In this document: piece by piece, positions 51,462 to 58,544 of the stretch
Layout: each line of letters opens with the position of its first letter
How positions within the stretch are numbered: position 1 is the first letter of the stretch
Assembly (NCBI RefSeq): GCF_003144095.1
Contig: NZ_NSKH01000018.1
Location: 1,346,540 to 1,410,539 of the forward strand
Direction: 5' to 3'
DNA: 64,000 nucleotides
Source of the DNA: Streptomyces sp. ICBB 8177
GTDB taxonomy: Bacteria; Actinomycetota; Actinomycetes; Streptomycetales; Streptomycetaceae
The notes under the pieces: model-generated
What the model was told of the DNA's origin: nothing
What the model saw: only the letters and a program-made list of their open reading frames with translations
Databases searched by the model: none
Translations under genes and position numbers: made by a program

Positions 51462-52064
51462 CACCTTCACCTCGCCCCGTACCTCGGCCGTCAGGTCTGC
51501 CATCTTCCGCAACGGCACCGCTGCCCGGGACCCTGGCGTCGTCTCCAGCACGGTCCCCCACGCGTCCGCGTCCGCCCACGCGCACTCCGGGAACGTGGTC
51601 CTCCGCCCGCCCTTGCTGAACGCCACCACCTGGCACGTGAACGTGGTGTCCGCGCCCACCACCGTGAAATCGCTCGGCTTCACCGTGACCGCCGTGCCCG
51701 GCGCGTTCGCCGAACCACTCAGCAACTGCGCCCGGTCGCGTGCCGGGTCCTCGTTCACCTCGCCGTACGCGCCGGTCACCTGGAGCACGCCCCCGTCACG
51801 CGACGTGTACTCGCCGCTCCGCCACGTGCGTCCGCTCTCTCCGACCGCCTTCGTCAACTGCGCACTGTCGTCCCGCGCCAACGTGTACCGGCCGCCGTCC
51901 AGCGCCTTCGGCAACGTGATCTCGTACCGGGGTCGGCTCGCCGACGAGGCCTCGACCGACGGCGACACGTGCCGCGCGCTCGCCGACACCGTGTGCCGTC
52001 CGCCCGCCGTCGCCACGGCCGTCGCCCCCGCGACCACCACCGCCCCCACGACCGCGGCCACCAC
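51453..52064 (-). CDS. Membrane-anchored extracytoplasmic protein, start uncertain
   Basis: About 204 residues. A basic stretch (PPPKRRRAW) just upstream of the first standard start leads into a membrane helix (IVVAAVVGAVVVAGATAVAT). An extracytoplasmic domain follows, with YEITLPKALDGGRYTLARDD, TWRSGEYTSRDGGVLQVTGA and DTTFTCQVVAFSKGG. It resembles streptomycete membrane proteins that follow DUF397 genes. The frame between the DUF397 stop (52115) and 52064 is open, but its only candidate start codons are GTA. The coordinates given begin at the first GTG, although the KRRR anchor suggests an earlier start. Confidence 0.6.
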   Translation of the reverse strand: MVAAVVGAVVVAGATAVATAGGRHTVSASARHVSPSVEASSASRPRYEITLPKALDGGRYTLARDDSAQLTKAVGESGRTWRSGEYTSRDGGVLQVTGAYGEVNEDPARDRAQLLSGSANAPGTAVTVKPSDFTVVGADTTFTCQVVAFSKGGRRTTFPECAWADADAWGTVLETTPGSRAAVPLRKMADLTAEVRGEVKVSS

Positions 52065-52114
52065 GATCCACGCTCTTCGCCGCTTCGGGGGCGGCGCTAC
52101 CTCCGGCGGTACGC

Positions 52115-52396
52115 TTACGCGCCCAACTCGCCCCCGACCACGGCCCCGACGAACGCACGGAACGCCTCCGGCGAGAACGCGAGCGCTGGCCCGGTGGGGT
52201 TCTTGGAGTCCCGGACCGCGATGAGGTCGGGGAGTTCGGCTACCTCGACACAGTCCCCGCCGTGATCTGCGCTGTAAGTCGACTTGCGCCACTGGACGGT
52301 GCCCAGCGCGGCCACCTCCACGCAGTCCCCGCCATGGTCGCCGCTGTAGCTGGACTTACGCCACGACGCTCCGATCAGCTTCGTGCTGTTCTCCAT
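52115..52396 (-). CDS. Tandem DUF397 protein
   Basis: 93 residues with two copies of the DUF397 motif: SWRKSSYSGDHGGDCVEVA and QWRKSTYSADHGGDCVEVA, then VRDSKNPTGPALAFSPEAFR. Most DUF397 proteins carry one copy of the WRKSSYS unit. They act as small partners of the adjacent XRE/DUF5753 regulator in streptomycete development-related pairs, and the XRE gene overlaps it by 41 bases. Confidence 0.9.
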   Translation of the reverse strand: MENSTKLIGASWRKSSYSGDHGGDCVEVAALGTVQWRKSTYSADHGGDCVEVAELPDLIAVRDSKNPTGPALAFSPEAFRAFVGAVVGGELGA

Positions 52397-53201
52397 AGCG
52401 CTCCTCCATCACCCGGCCGATCAACTCCGCCGACTTCTCCACGGACAGCGCGGCGGCTTGCAGGTGATCGTAACGGAGCGAACGCATGCGCAACTCCTCC
52501 GGATTCGCGGTCATCCTGGGCTCGTAGCTCTCGTCGTAGACGATCTCGGGGTCGTCCTCGAAGCGCAGGATGTTGAACGACCCGTTTACACCTGCGTGCG
52601 CTCCCGCCGAGAACGGGAGGATCTGGATGTTGATCCACGGGTTGTCGAGGAAGGACAACAGATGCGTCAGTTGGCCTCGCATCGCCTCCTTACCGCCGAT
52701 CTCCTGATAGAGGACTGCTTCGCTCATGATCGCCCAGAACAGCGGCGGGTCTTCGCGTTCCAGGATGTGATGGCGTTCCATCCGGGCCGCCACGCGCTCG
52801 TCCAGCTTGTCGTGCTCCAGGACGCCCAGCACGGCGCGTGCGTACTCCTCCGTCTGCAACAAGCCGTGGACCAGGTGCAGCTGAAAGCTGTGGATGTGCG
52901 TCGCCTTCGCTTCCAGGTCCGCGTACGGCTGAAACCAGGCCGGCAGTTGGCTTCGCATCACCAACCGCCAGATGCGCATCAGCGCGCCCTCCGTGTCGAG
53001 CGCGGTGTCCACCCGCACGGTGAAGTCCTTCGTCGCGACCTTGCGTGCCGTCTCGATCTGGCCGATCAGGCTGCCCGTGCAGAAGACGCACGCGCCCAGC
53101 TGCTTCAGCGTGAGTCCGGCCGCCTCGCGGAAGCGGCGCAGTTCCGCCCCGTAGTAGTCCAGCGGCGACGCGCTCGGATCGAGTTCGCGGACGTTCGTCA
53201 T
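52356..53201 (-). CDS. XRE-type regulator with DUF5753
   Basis: 281 residues. The N-terminal helix-turn-helix is LRRFREAAGLTLKQLGACVF followed by GSLIGQIETARKVAT. The DUF5753 domain occupies the rest (PWINIQILPFSAGAHAGVNG and FNILRFEDDPEIVYDE). Together with a DUF397 protein and a divergent ATP-binding protein this forms a common streptomycete regulatory triad of the BldB/AbaA-like type. The start is the ATG at 53201. Confidence 0.92.
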   Translation of the reverse strand: MTNVRELDPSASPLDYYGAELRRFREAAGLTLKQLGACVFCTGSLIGQIETARKVATKDFTVRVDTALDTEGALMRIWRLVMRSQLPAWFQPYADLEAKATHIHSFQLHLVHGLLQTEEYARAVLGVLEHDKLDERVAARMERHHILEREDPPLFWAIMSEAVLYQEIGGKEAMRGQLTHLLSFLDNPWINIQILPFSAGAHAGVNGSFNILRFEDDPEIVYDESYEPRMTANPEELRMRSLRYDHLQAAALSVEKSAELIGRVMEERYGEQHEADRSVVA

Positions 53202-53258
53202 GGCGTGGCCTCCCCAACTCCGTGACGGGTTGTCTCCGTTCCGTAGCCGAGCGTAGCG

Positions 53259-53696
53259 ATGGTCGAGCAACCTCGTCCCGTGAACGAACTCATCCACTCG
53301 CCGCGCACCCACTACCGCCTGCACCTCGTCGTGGGCGCCCACTCCGCGCGGCACATCCGGCGCATCGTCCGCGCGCACCTGCGGCTGTGGGGTCTGCGCG
53401 AGCTGGCGGACGCCGCCGGGCTGGCGGTGACGGAACTGGTCGCCAACGTGGTGCGGCACGTGCCGGGGCGCCGGTGCACGATCGTGCTGCGCAGGTGCGG
53501 GGACGCGTTGCGGATCGAGGTGTCCGACGACTTCGCCGGCCTGCCGCGCGTACGGGACGCGGACGTGCTGGACGAGGGTGGTCGCGGGCTGGCGCTGGTC
53601 CAGCTGGTCTCGCGGGCCTGGGGCGTCGAGCAGGACGCGCACGCGCCGGGGAAGACGGTGTGGTGTGAGATCGGGGGAAAGGAGGGGGAGTGCTGA
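53259..53696 (+). CDS. HATPase_c_2 ATP-binding protein (anti-sigma-like)
   Basis: 145 residues. The Bergerat fold is partial but clear: LAVTELVANVVRHVPGRRCT (N box), RIEVSDDFAGLP (G1 box) and GGRGLALVQLVSRAWGVEQD (G2). It resembles serine kinases of anti-sigma factors of the SpoIIAB/RsbW type, but its partner is not identified. It is divergent from the XRE/DUF397 pair, which is the usual arrangement. Confidence 0.88.
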   Translation: MVEQPRPVNELIHSPRTHYRLHLVVGAHSARHIRRIVRAHLRLWGLRELADAAGLAVTELVANVVRHVPGRRCTIVLRRCGDALRIEVSDDFAGLPRVRDADVLDEGGRGLALVQLVSRAWGVEQDAHAPGKTVWCEIGGKEGEC

Positions 53697-53801
53697 CGGC
53701 GCGCGCCAGGATGACCCGCGCGCCCCGGCGTGCGTGAGAGCGACCGTCTCATCTGCTGAGCGCCGACCGGGGGCGGCGCGGGGACACCGTAGGCTGGGTT
53801 C

Positions 53802-55151
53802 GTGACCGTGAACGCTGAAACCACTGCCAGGCGTGACACCTGGCGCGACCTTCCCGCGGCGCAGCAGCCCGAGTGGCCCAACCCCGAGGCTCTGCGCGAC
53901 GTCGTCGCGGAGCTGGAGTCGTATCCGCCGCTCGTGTTCGCCGGTGAGTGCGACCAGCTGCGCGCCCGCATGGGAGCCGTCGCCCGTGGTGAGGCGTTCC
54001 TGCTCCAGGGCGGCGACTGCGCCGAGGCGTTCGACGCCGTCTCCGCCGACCAGATCCGCAACAAGCTCAAGACCCTGCTCCAGATGGGCGCGGTCCTGAC
54101 GTACGCGGCCTCCGTGCCGGTCGTCAAGGTCGGCCGGATCGCCGGGCAGTACTCCAAGCCGCGCTCCAAGCCGACCGAGACGCGCGACGGCGTGACGCTG
54201 CCGACGTACCGCGGCGACAGTGTCAACGGCTTCGAGTTCACCCCCGAGGCCCGCACGCCGGACCCGGAGCGGCTGAAGCGGATGTACCACGCGTCCGCCG
54301 CGACGCTGAACCTGGTGCGCGCCTTCACCACCGGCGGTTACGCGGACCTGCGGCAGGTGCACGCCTGGAACCAGGACTTCGTGAAGTCGTCCCCGTCCGG
54401 CCAGCGCTACGAGGCGCTCGCCCGCGAGATCGACAACGCGCTGAACTTCATGGAGGCGTGCGGCACCGACCCGGCCGAGTTCCGCACCGTCGAGTTCTTC
54501 TCGTCGCACGAGGCGCTGATCCTGGACTACGAGTCGGCGCTGACCCGCGTCGACTCGCGCACCGGTCAGCTGTACGACGTCTCCGGCCACATGGTGTGGA
54601 TCGGCGAGCGCACCCGGCAGCTGGACGGCGCCCACCTGGAGTTCGCCTCCCGCATCCGCAACCCGCTCGGGGTCAAGCTCGGCCCGACCTCGACCGCCGA
54701 GGACGCGCTGACCCTGATCGAGCGCCTCGACCCGGAGCGCGAGCCGGGACGGCTGACGTTCATCACCCGCATGGGAGCGGACAAGGTCCGCGACCGGCTC
54801 CCCGAGCTGGTCGAGAAGGTCACCGCGTCCGGCGCCCAGGTCGCCTGGGTCTGCGACCCGATGCACGGCAACACCTTCGAGGCGGCCTCCGGCCACAAGA
54901 CCCGGCGCTTCGACGACGTGCTGGACGAGGTCAAGGGCTTCTTCGAGGTGCACAAGGGTCTTGGCACCCACCCCGGCGGCATCCACGTCGAGCTGACCGG
55001 CGACGACGTGACCGAGTGCGTGGGCGGCGGCGACGAGATCTTCGTCGACGACCTCCACCAGCGCTACGAGACCGCCTGCGACCCGCGGCTCAACCGCAGC
55101 CAGTCGCTGGACCTGGCGTTCCTGGTCGCGGAGATGTACCGGGGGCAGTGA
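53802..55151 (+). CDS. aroH: Class II (plant-type) DAHP synthase
   Basis: 449 residues from GTG. It condenses phosphoenolpyruvate and erythrose 4-phosphate, the first step of the shikimate pathway. Class II strings are RDLPAAQQPEWPNP, LLQGGDCAEAF (metal-binding Cys), RIAGQYSKPRSKPTE and WVCDPMHGNTFEA, then THPGGIHVELTGDDVTEC. It supplies chorismate to the anthranilate synthase found 14 kb upstream. The symbol follows streptomycete usage. A perfect terminator follows. Confidence 0.95.
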   Translation: MTVNAETTARRDTWRDLPAAQQPEWPNPEALRDVVAELESYPPLVFAGECDQLRARMGAVARGEAFLLQGGDCAEAFDAVSADQIRNKLKTLLQMGAVLTYAASVPVVKVGRIAGQYSKPRSKPTETRDGVTLPTYRGDSVNGFEFTPEARTPDPERLKRMYHASAATLNLVRAFTTGGYADLRQVHAWNQDFVKSSPSGQRYEALAREIDNALNFMEACGTDPAEFRTVEFFSSHEALILDYESALTRVDSRTGQLYDVSGHMVWIGERTRQLDGAHLEFASRIRNPLGVKLGPTSTAEDALTLIERLDPEREPGRLTFITRMGADKVRDRLPELVEKVTASGAQVAWVCDPMHGNTFEAASGHKTRRFDDVLDEVKGFFEVHKGLGTHPGGIHVELTGDDVTECVGGGDEIFVDDLHQRYETACDPRLNRSQSLDLAFLVAEMYRGQ

Positions 55152-55204
55152 GCCCGCCCGCGGCGCGATCGCGCCCGCGGCGGCCGGCACGTACGTGATG
55201 GCGG

Positions 55205-55235
55205 AGGGGTGCGGATCACATCGATCCGCACCCCT
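55205..55235 (+). terminator. Terminator after the DAHP synthase gene
   Basis: A perfect 13-base stem AGGGGTGCGGATC (55205-55217 with 55223-55235) has a 5-base loop. It is followed by a T-rich stretch, TTCGGTGTTCCTCT. Confidence 0.85.
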
Positions 55236-55264
55236 TCGGTGTTCCTCTGGTCTGGCGGACTGAG

Positions 55265-55283
55265 TAAGGTTAGGTTAACCTCA
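55265..55283 (+). promoter_or_regulatory. Iron box (DmdR/IdeR operator) before bfd
   Basis: TAAGGTTAGGTTAACCTCA resembles the iron-box consensus at about 15 of 19 positions and contains the perfect palindrome AGGTTAACCT. It lies about 52 bases before bfd. Confidence 0.75.
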
Positions 55284-55335
55284 TCAGCAGATCGGGCGAC
55301 TGCCCGACGATCCATGCCCGACCCGGGAGTCCCAG

Positions 55336-55698
55336 GTGTACGTATGCCACTGCTTCGGCATCACCGAGGCTCAGGTGCACGCGCACAAGGAGGCCGGGGC
55401 CTGCACGCCGCGTGAGGTCGCGTCCGCGTGCAAGGCGGGGACGGACTGCGGGTCCTGCGTCCGCCGGATACAGGCGCTGCTCGGGCGCGAGCCCGCCGCC
55501 CGGTGCCGGCCGTCCCATGAGGAACTCCAGACCCGGCTGACCCCGGCCGCGAAGCCCGCGCCGCCGGTCACCGAGCCGGCTCCGGTCACCAAGCCCGCGC
55601 CGGTCACCAGGCCGGCTCCGGCCGCCAGGCCCGCGCCGGCTGCCGCCGCGGTCGTCGGCAGGGCCGTCGGCACGGTGTCCGCGTCCGTGGCCGCCTGA
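55336..55698 (+). CDS. bfd: Bacterioferritin-associated ferredoxin with a Pro/Ala-rich tail
   Basis: 120 residues from GTG. The first about 55 residues carry the four Cys of the [2Fe-2S] cluster: CHCFGITEAQV and GTDCGSCVRRI (CxC ... CxxC). Bfd delivers electrons to bacterioferritin so that stored iron is released. The usual length is about 64-75. Here the remainder is a repetitive tail of PAPVTKPAPVTRPAPAARPA type. The iron box and the convergent bfr gene fit the role. Confidence 0.9.
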   Translation: MYVCHCFGITEAQVHAHKEAGACTPREVASACKAGTDCGSCVRRIQALLGREPAARCRPSHEELQTRLTPAAKPAPPVTEPAPVTKPAPVTRPAPAARPAPAAAAVVGRAVGTVSASVAA

Positions 55699-55725
55699 CC
55701 GATCCTGTAAGGGCGGCCGCCGGGC

Positions 55726-56208
55726 TCAGCTCTGCGACGGCTGCTCGATCAGCTGCGCGATGTAGAGCGGCTCACCGAGCTTCTGCACCAGCTCCAGCTG
55801 TGTGTCCAGGTAGTCGATGTGCTCCTCCTCGTCGGCGAGGATCGACTCGAAGATGTTGGCCGACGTGATGTCGCCCTTGCTGCGCATGACCTCGATGCCG
55901 CGCCGCAGGCGGTCGATCGCCTCGACCTCCACCTGCTTGTCCGCCTCGAACATCTCCGTGACCGTCTGCCCGACGCGCACGTGGAAGAGCCGCTGGTAGT
56001 TGGGCAGGCCCTCAAGGAAGATGATCCGGTCGGTGAGGACCTCCGCGTGCCGCATCTCGTCGAAGGACTCGGCCCGGGTGTGCCTCGCCAGTTTCAGCCA
56101 GCCGTAGTTCTCCTGGAGCTTCGCGTGCAGGAAGTACTGGTTGATCGCGGTCAGTTCGCCGGTCAGCTGCTCGTTCAGGAACTCGATGATCTCGGGATCG
56201 CCCTGCAT
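55726..56208 (-). CDS. bfr: Bacterioferritin
   Basis: 160 residues. The ferroxidase ligands are visible as ELTAINQYFLHAKL (Glu), AESFDEMRHAEVL (Glu, heme Met and His), KQVEVEAIDRLRRGIEV and ILADEEEHIDYLDTQL (Glu and His). It forms a 24-subunit iron-storage shell with heme between subunits. It faces bfd with 27 bases between the stops. The ATG at 56208 starts MQGDPEIIEFLNEQLTGELT. Confidence 0.95.
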   Translation of the reverse strand: MQGDPEIIEFLNEQLTGELTAINQYFLHAKLQENYGWLKLARHTRAESFDEMRHAEVLTDRIIFLEGLPNYQRLFHVRVGQTVTEMFEADKQVEVEAIDRLRRGIEVMRSKGDITSANIFESILADEEEHIDYLDTQLELVQKLGEPLYIAQLIEQPSQS

Positions 56209-56382
56209 GACGCGGCCGTCCTTCCTCAGTCCGGGGGCACGTGCGCCTGCTGCGGCGCCACGTCCGCGCATCCTCGCACCGGTGGCCCCGCGTGATCCAG
56301 TAAGCACACACTTAACCTGGCTTGTCCGTGATGCCCGCGGGCTGGTGGCAGGGCATGCCGCCCGGTCTGTCACCATGGAGGC

Positions 56383-56997
56383 ATGGGCCAGTCGATACGC
56401 CGCGAAGGGGAGCTTCCTCCCGGTCAGCGGCTTCAGCGCGGCTGGCCGGTTCTGCACTACGGCCCCGTGCCGCGGTTCAAGCCGGACCGCTGGGAGTTCC
56501 GCGTCTTCGGTGCCACCAAGGACGGTGACAAGCACTGCTGGGACCACGAGGGCTTCTCGTCGCTGCCGTTCTCCATGGTGACCGGGGACTTCCACTGCGT
56601 CACCAAGTTCTCGATGCTCGGCGTGGAATGGGGCGGGGTCGCCGCCGCCACGCTGCTCGAACTCGCGCCTCCCGCGCCCGAGGTCACCCACGTCATGGTG
56701 TGGGCGGAGTACGGCTTCAGCTCCAACCTGCGCATCGAGGACTTCGCCGACGACAAGTCGATATTCGCCACGCATCGCGGGGGCGAGCCGCTCACCGCGG
56801 AACACGGCTTCCCGGTGCGGTTGGTCGTCCCGCACCTGTACGCCTGGAAGGGCCCGAAGTGGGTGCGCGGCGTGGAGTACATGGTCGCCGACCGCCGCGG
56901 CTTCTGGGAGGAACGCGGCTACCACAACCTCGGTGACCCATGGCGCGAGCAGCGGTACTCCTACCAGGAGGAGCCGGGCGACGGCCCGGAGCTGTAG
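56383..56997 (+). CDS. Sulfite-oxidase-like molybdopterin-binding oxidoreductase
   Basis: 204 residues. RGWPVLHYGPVPRFKPDRWE is the typical N-terminus. DFHCVTKFSMLGVEWGGVAA carries the Mo-coordinating Cys (HCVT), and YGFSSNLRIEDF and LVVPHLYAWKGPKWVRGVEY complete the oxidoreductase molybdopterin domain. It lacks the C-terminal dimerisation domain of true sulfite oxidases. The substrate is unknown. There is no signal peptide, so it is cytoplasmic. Confidence 0.88.
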   Translation: MGQSIRREGELPPGQRLQRGWPVLHYGPVPRFKPDRWEFRVFGATKDGDKHCWDHEGFSSLPFSMVTGDFHCVTKFSMLGVEWGGVAAATLLELAPPAPEVTHVMVWAEYGFSSNLRIEDFADDKSIFATHRGGEPLTAEHGFPVRLVVPHLYAWKGPKWVRGVEYMVADRRGFWEERGYHNLGDPWREQRYSYQEEPGDGPEL

Positions 56998-57055
56998 CCC
57001 TCAGGCCCGTTGAGGCCCACGCGCCGCCGTCCCGCGACGCCTTGCCCCTTCGGGC

Positions 57056-57943
57056 CTACGCGTCGCCGTCCCGCAGCGCCTTCAGCCGCGCCACGTCCAT
57101 CGCGTGCTGCTCCTTCGGACCCGGGGTCTCGATGACCAGCGGGACGCCCTCGGTCGCCGGGTGGGTGAACAGGTCGCCGAACGGGCCCGAGCCGATGTGG
57201 CCGGCGCCGATGTTCTCGTGGCGGTCCTTGTGCGCGCCCGCGACGTCCTTGGAGTCGTTGGCGTGGATCAGCCGCAGCCGCCCGGGACCGCAGACGTCCA
57301 CCAGCTCGTCCAGCAGTGCCTTCGTGCCGCCCGGGGCGGCCATGTCGTGGCCGGCGGCGAAGGCGTGGCAGGTGTCCAGGCAGACGCCGAGCCTCGGGTG
57401 CCGGTCGAGGGCGTCGAAGTACGGGCCGAGGTCCTCGGCGAGCGCGCAGAGCGAGGCGCCCTGTCCGGCGGTCGGCTCCAGCAGCAGCCAGGGGTCGTCG
57501 TCGTGCGTCAGCTCGTCCAGCAGGGGGCGCACCCGCTCGCGTACCTGCGCGAGCGCGACCTCACGGGTGCGGCCGCCGGTCGCCGAACCGGTGTGCACGA
57601 CCACGCCCAGCGCGCCGATCGCCCGGCCCCGGCGCAACGAGTGCCGCAGCGACTCGACCGACTTGTCGACGGTGGCCTCGGTGTGCGAGCCGAAGTTGAT
57701 CAGGTAGGGCGCGTGCACGTAGGCCGGAACGCCCTCGGCCGCGCACCCCTCACGGAACGCGGCGTCCTCACGGGGGTTGCCCTGCGGGGTGGCCCATCCG
57801 CGCGGATTGGCGACGAAGACCTGCACGGCCTCCGCGCCCATCTCCCGCCCGTACGCCAGCCCGTTGGCGGCCAGCCCACCGGCGACGGGCACGTGCCCAC
57901 CGATGGGGTTACGGGACGGGGGGCGGGGGATGTCGCTGCTCAC
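57056..57943 (-). CDS. nfo: Endonuclease IV (AP endonuclease)
   Basis: 295 residues of the TIM-barrel AP endonuclease. Zinc-site segments are VHAPYLINFGSHTE, GVVVHTGSATGG, LLEPTAGQGAS (Glu), LGVCLDTCHAFAAGHDM, LRLIHANDSKDVAGAHKDRH and EHIG-like HENIGAGHIG, with PLVIETPG at the end. It cuts the backbone at abasic sites in base-excision repair. The ATG at 57943 begins just after the tautomerase gene in the same direction. Confidence 0.93.
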   Translation of the reverse strand: MSSDIPRPPSRNPIGGHVPVAGGLAANGLAYGREMGAEAVQVFVANPRGWATPQGNPREDAAFREGCAAEGVPAYVHAPYLINFGSHTEATVDKSVESLRHSLRRGRAIGALGVVVHTGSATGGRTREVALAQVRERVRPLLDELTHDDDPWLLLEPTAGQGASLCALAEDLGPYFDALDRHPRLGVCLDTCHAFAAGHDMAAPGGTKALLDELVDVCGPGRLRLIHANDSKDVAGAHKDRHENIGAGHIGSGPFGDLFTHPATEGVPLVIETPGPKEQHAMDVARLKALRDGDA

Positions 57944-57955
57944 GGGTCCAGGATG

Positions 57956-58405
57956 TCATGGGGCGGAGGTGTCCGGTCCGGGCGGCCCCTGCTGGGTCTC
58001 TCCGCCCCCGGCGTACGTCGGGCCTTCGGCGTACTGGGCGACGCCGTTGCCGAGCGACCAGTCGGCGGACGCGTTCTCGGTCAGCGTGACGAAGACGTTG
58101 CGGGGCTCGGTGCCCGCGTAGGCGTGGACGAGTTCGGCGATGCGGCGGTACAGGGCCCGCTTGCGCTCGGGAGGCCGTCCGGCGCGCAGCGTGATGGCGA
58201 CGTAGACGATGCCTTCGTCCCGGCGCACGCCGAGGTAGCCGCCGTACCTCAGCGTGCTGCGCACCCCGTCGTGCCCGGTCAGCACCTGGAACCGGTCGTC
58301 GGGCGGTATGCCGATCGTCTCGACCAGAGCCTCGTGCACGGCCCGGCCCAACGCGTCCAGGCGGACGGGGTCGGTTCCCAGGGCGTCGATGCGGACGAAG
58401 GGCAT
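57956..58405 (-). CDS. 4-oxalocrotonate-tautomerase-like protein
   Basis: 149 residues. The N-terminus MPFVRIDALG supplies the catalytic Pro-1 after removal of Met. GRAVHEALVETIGIPPDDRF and EGIVYVAITLRAGRPPERKR continue the tautomerase fold. The conserved core ends near residue 115, and a Gly/Pro-rich tail follows. Its role is unclear, and such proteins are often controlled by a nearby repressor. An operator-like palindrome lies about 50 bases upstream. Confidence 0.85.
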   Translation of the reverse strand: MPFVRIDALGTDPVRLDALGRAVHEALVETIGIPPDDRFQVLTGHDGVRSTLRYGGYLGVRRDEGIVYVAITLRAGRPPERKRALYRRIAELVHAYAGTEPRNVFVTLTENASADWSLGNGVAQYAEGPTYAGGGETQQGPPGPDTSAP

Positions 58406-58453
58406 GGCGAGTCCTCCCGGGCGAGGGCGATGTGGTGGCGCGACCTCGATCGA

Positions 58454-58469
58454 TACATACTAGTAGGTA
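58454..58469. promoter_or_regulatory. Operator-like palindrome before the tautomerase gene
   Basis: TACATACTAGTAGGTA is palindromic except for one pair (positions 4 and 13). It is AT-rich against the background and overlaps a possible leftward -10 (TAGTAT). This is the form of a TetR- or MarR-family site. No such regulator gene is in the window. Confidence 0.6.
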
Positions 58470-58544
58470 CAGTCGTGACGGTGGCAAGGCGACAGCCCCG
58501 TCCCGGGCAACCGGAACGGGGCCGCTACGAGGTACGGGGCCGCG

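Noticed and set aside
56998-57060. Imperfect repeat between the molybdoprotein and nfo genes as a terminator
   Set aside because: The similar segments are direct, not inverted, so no stable hairpin forms.
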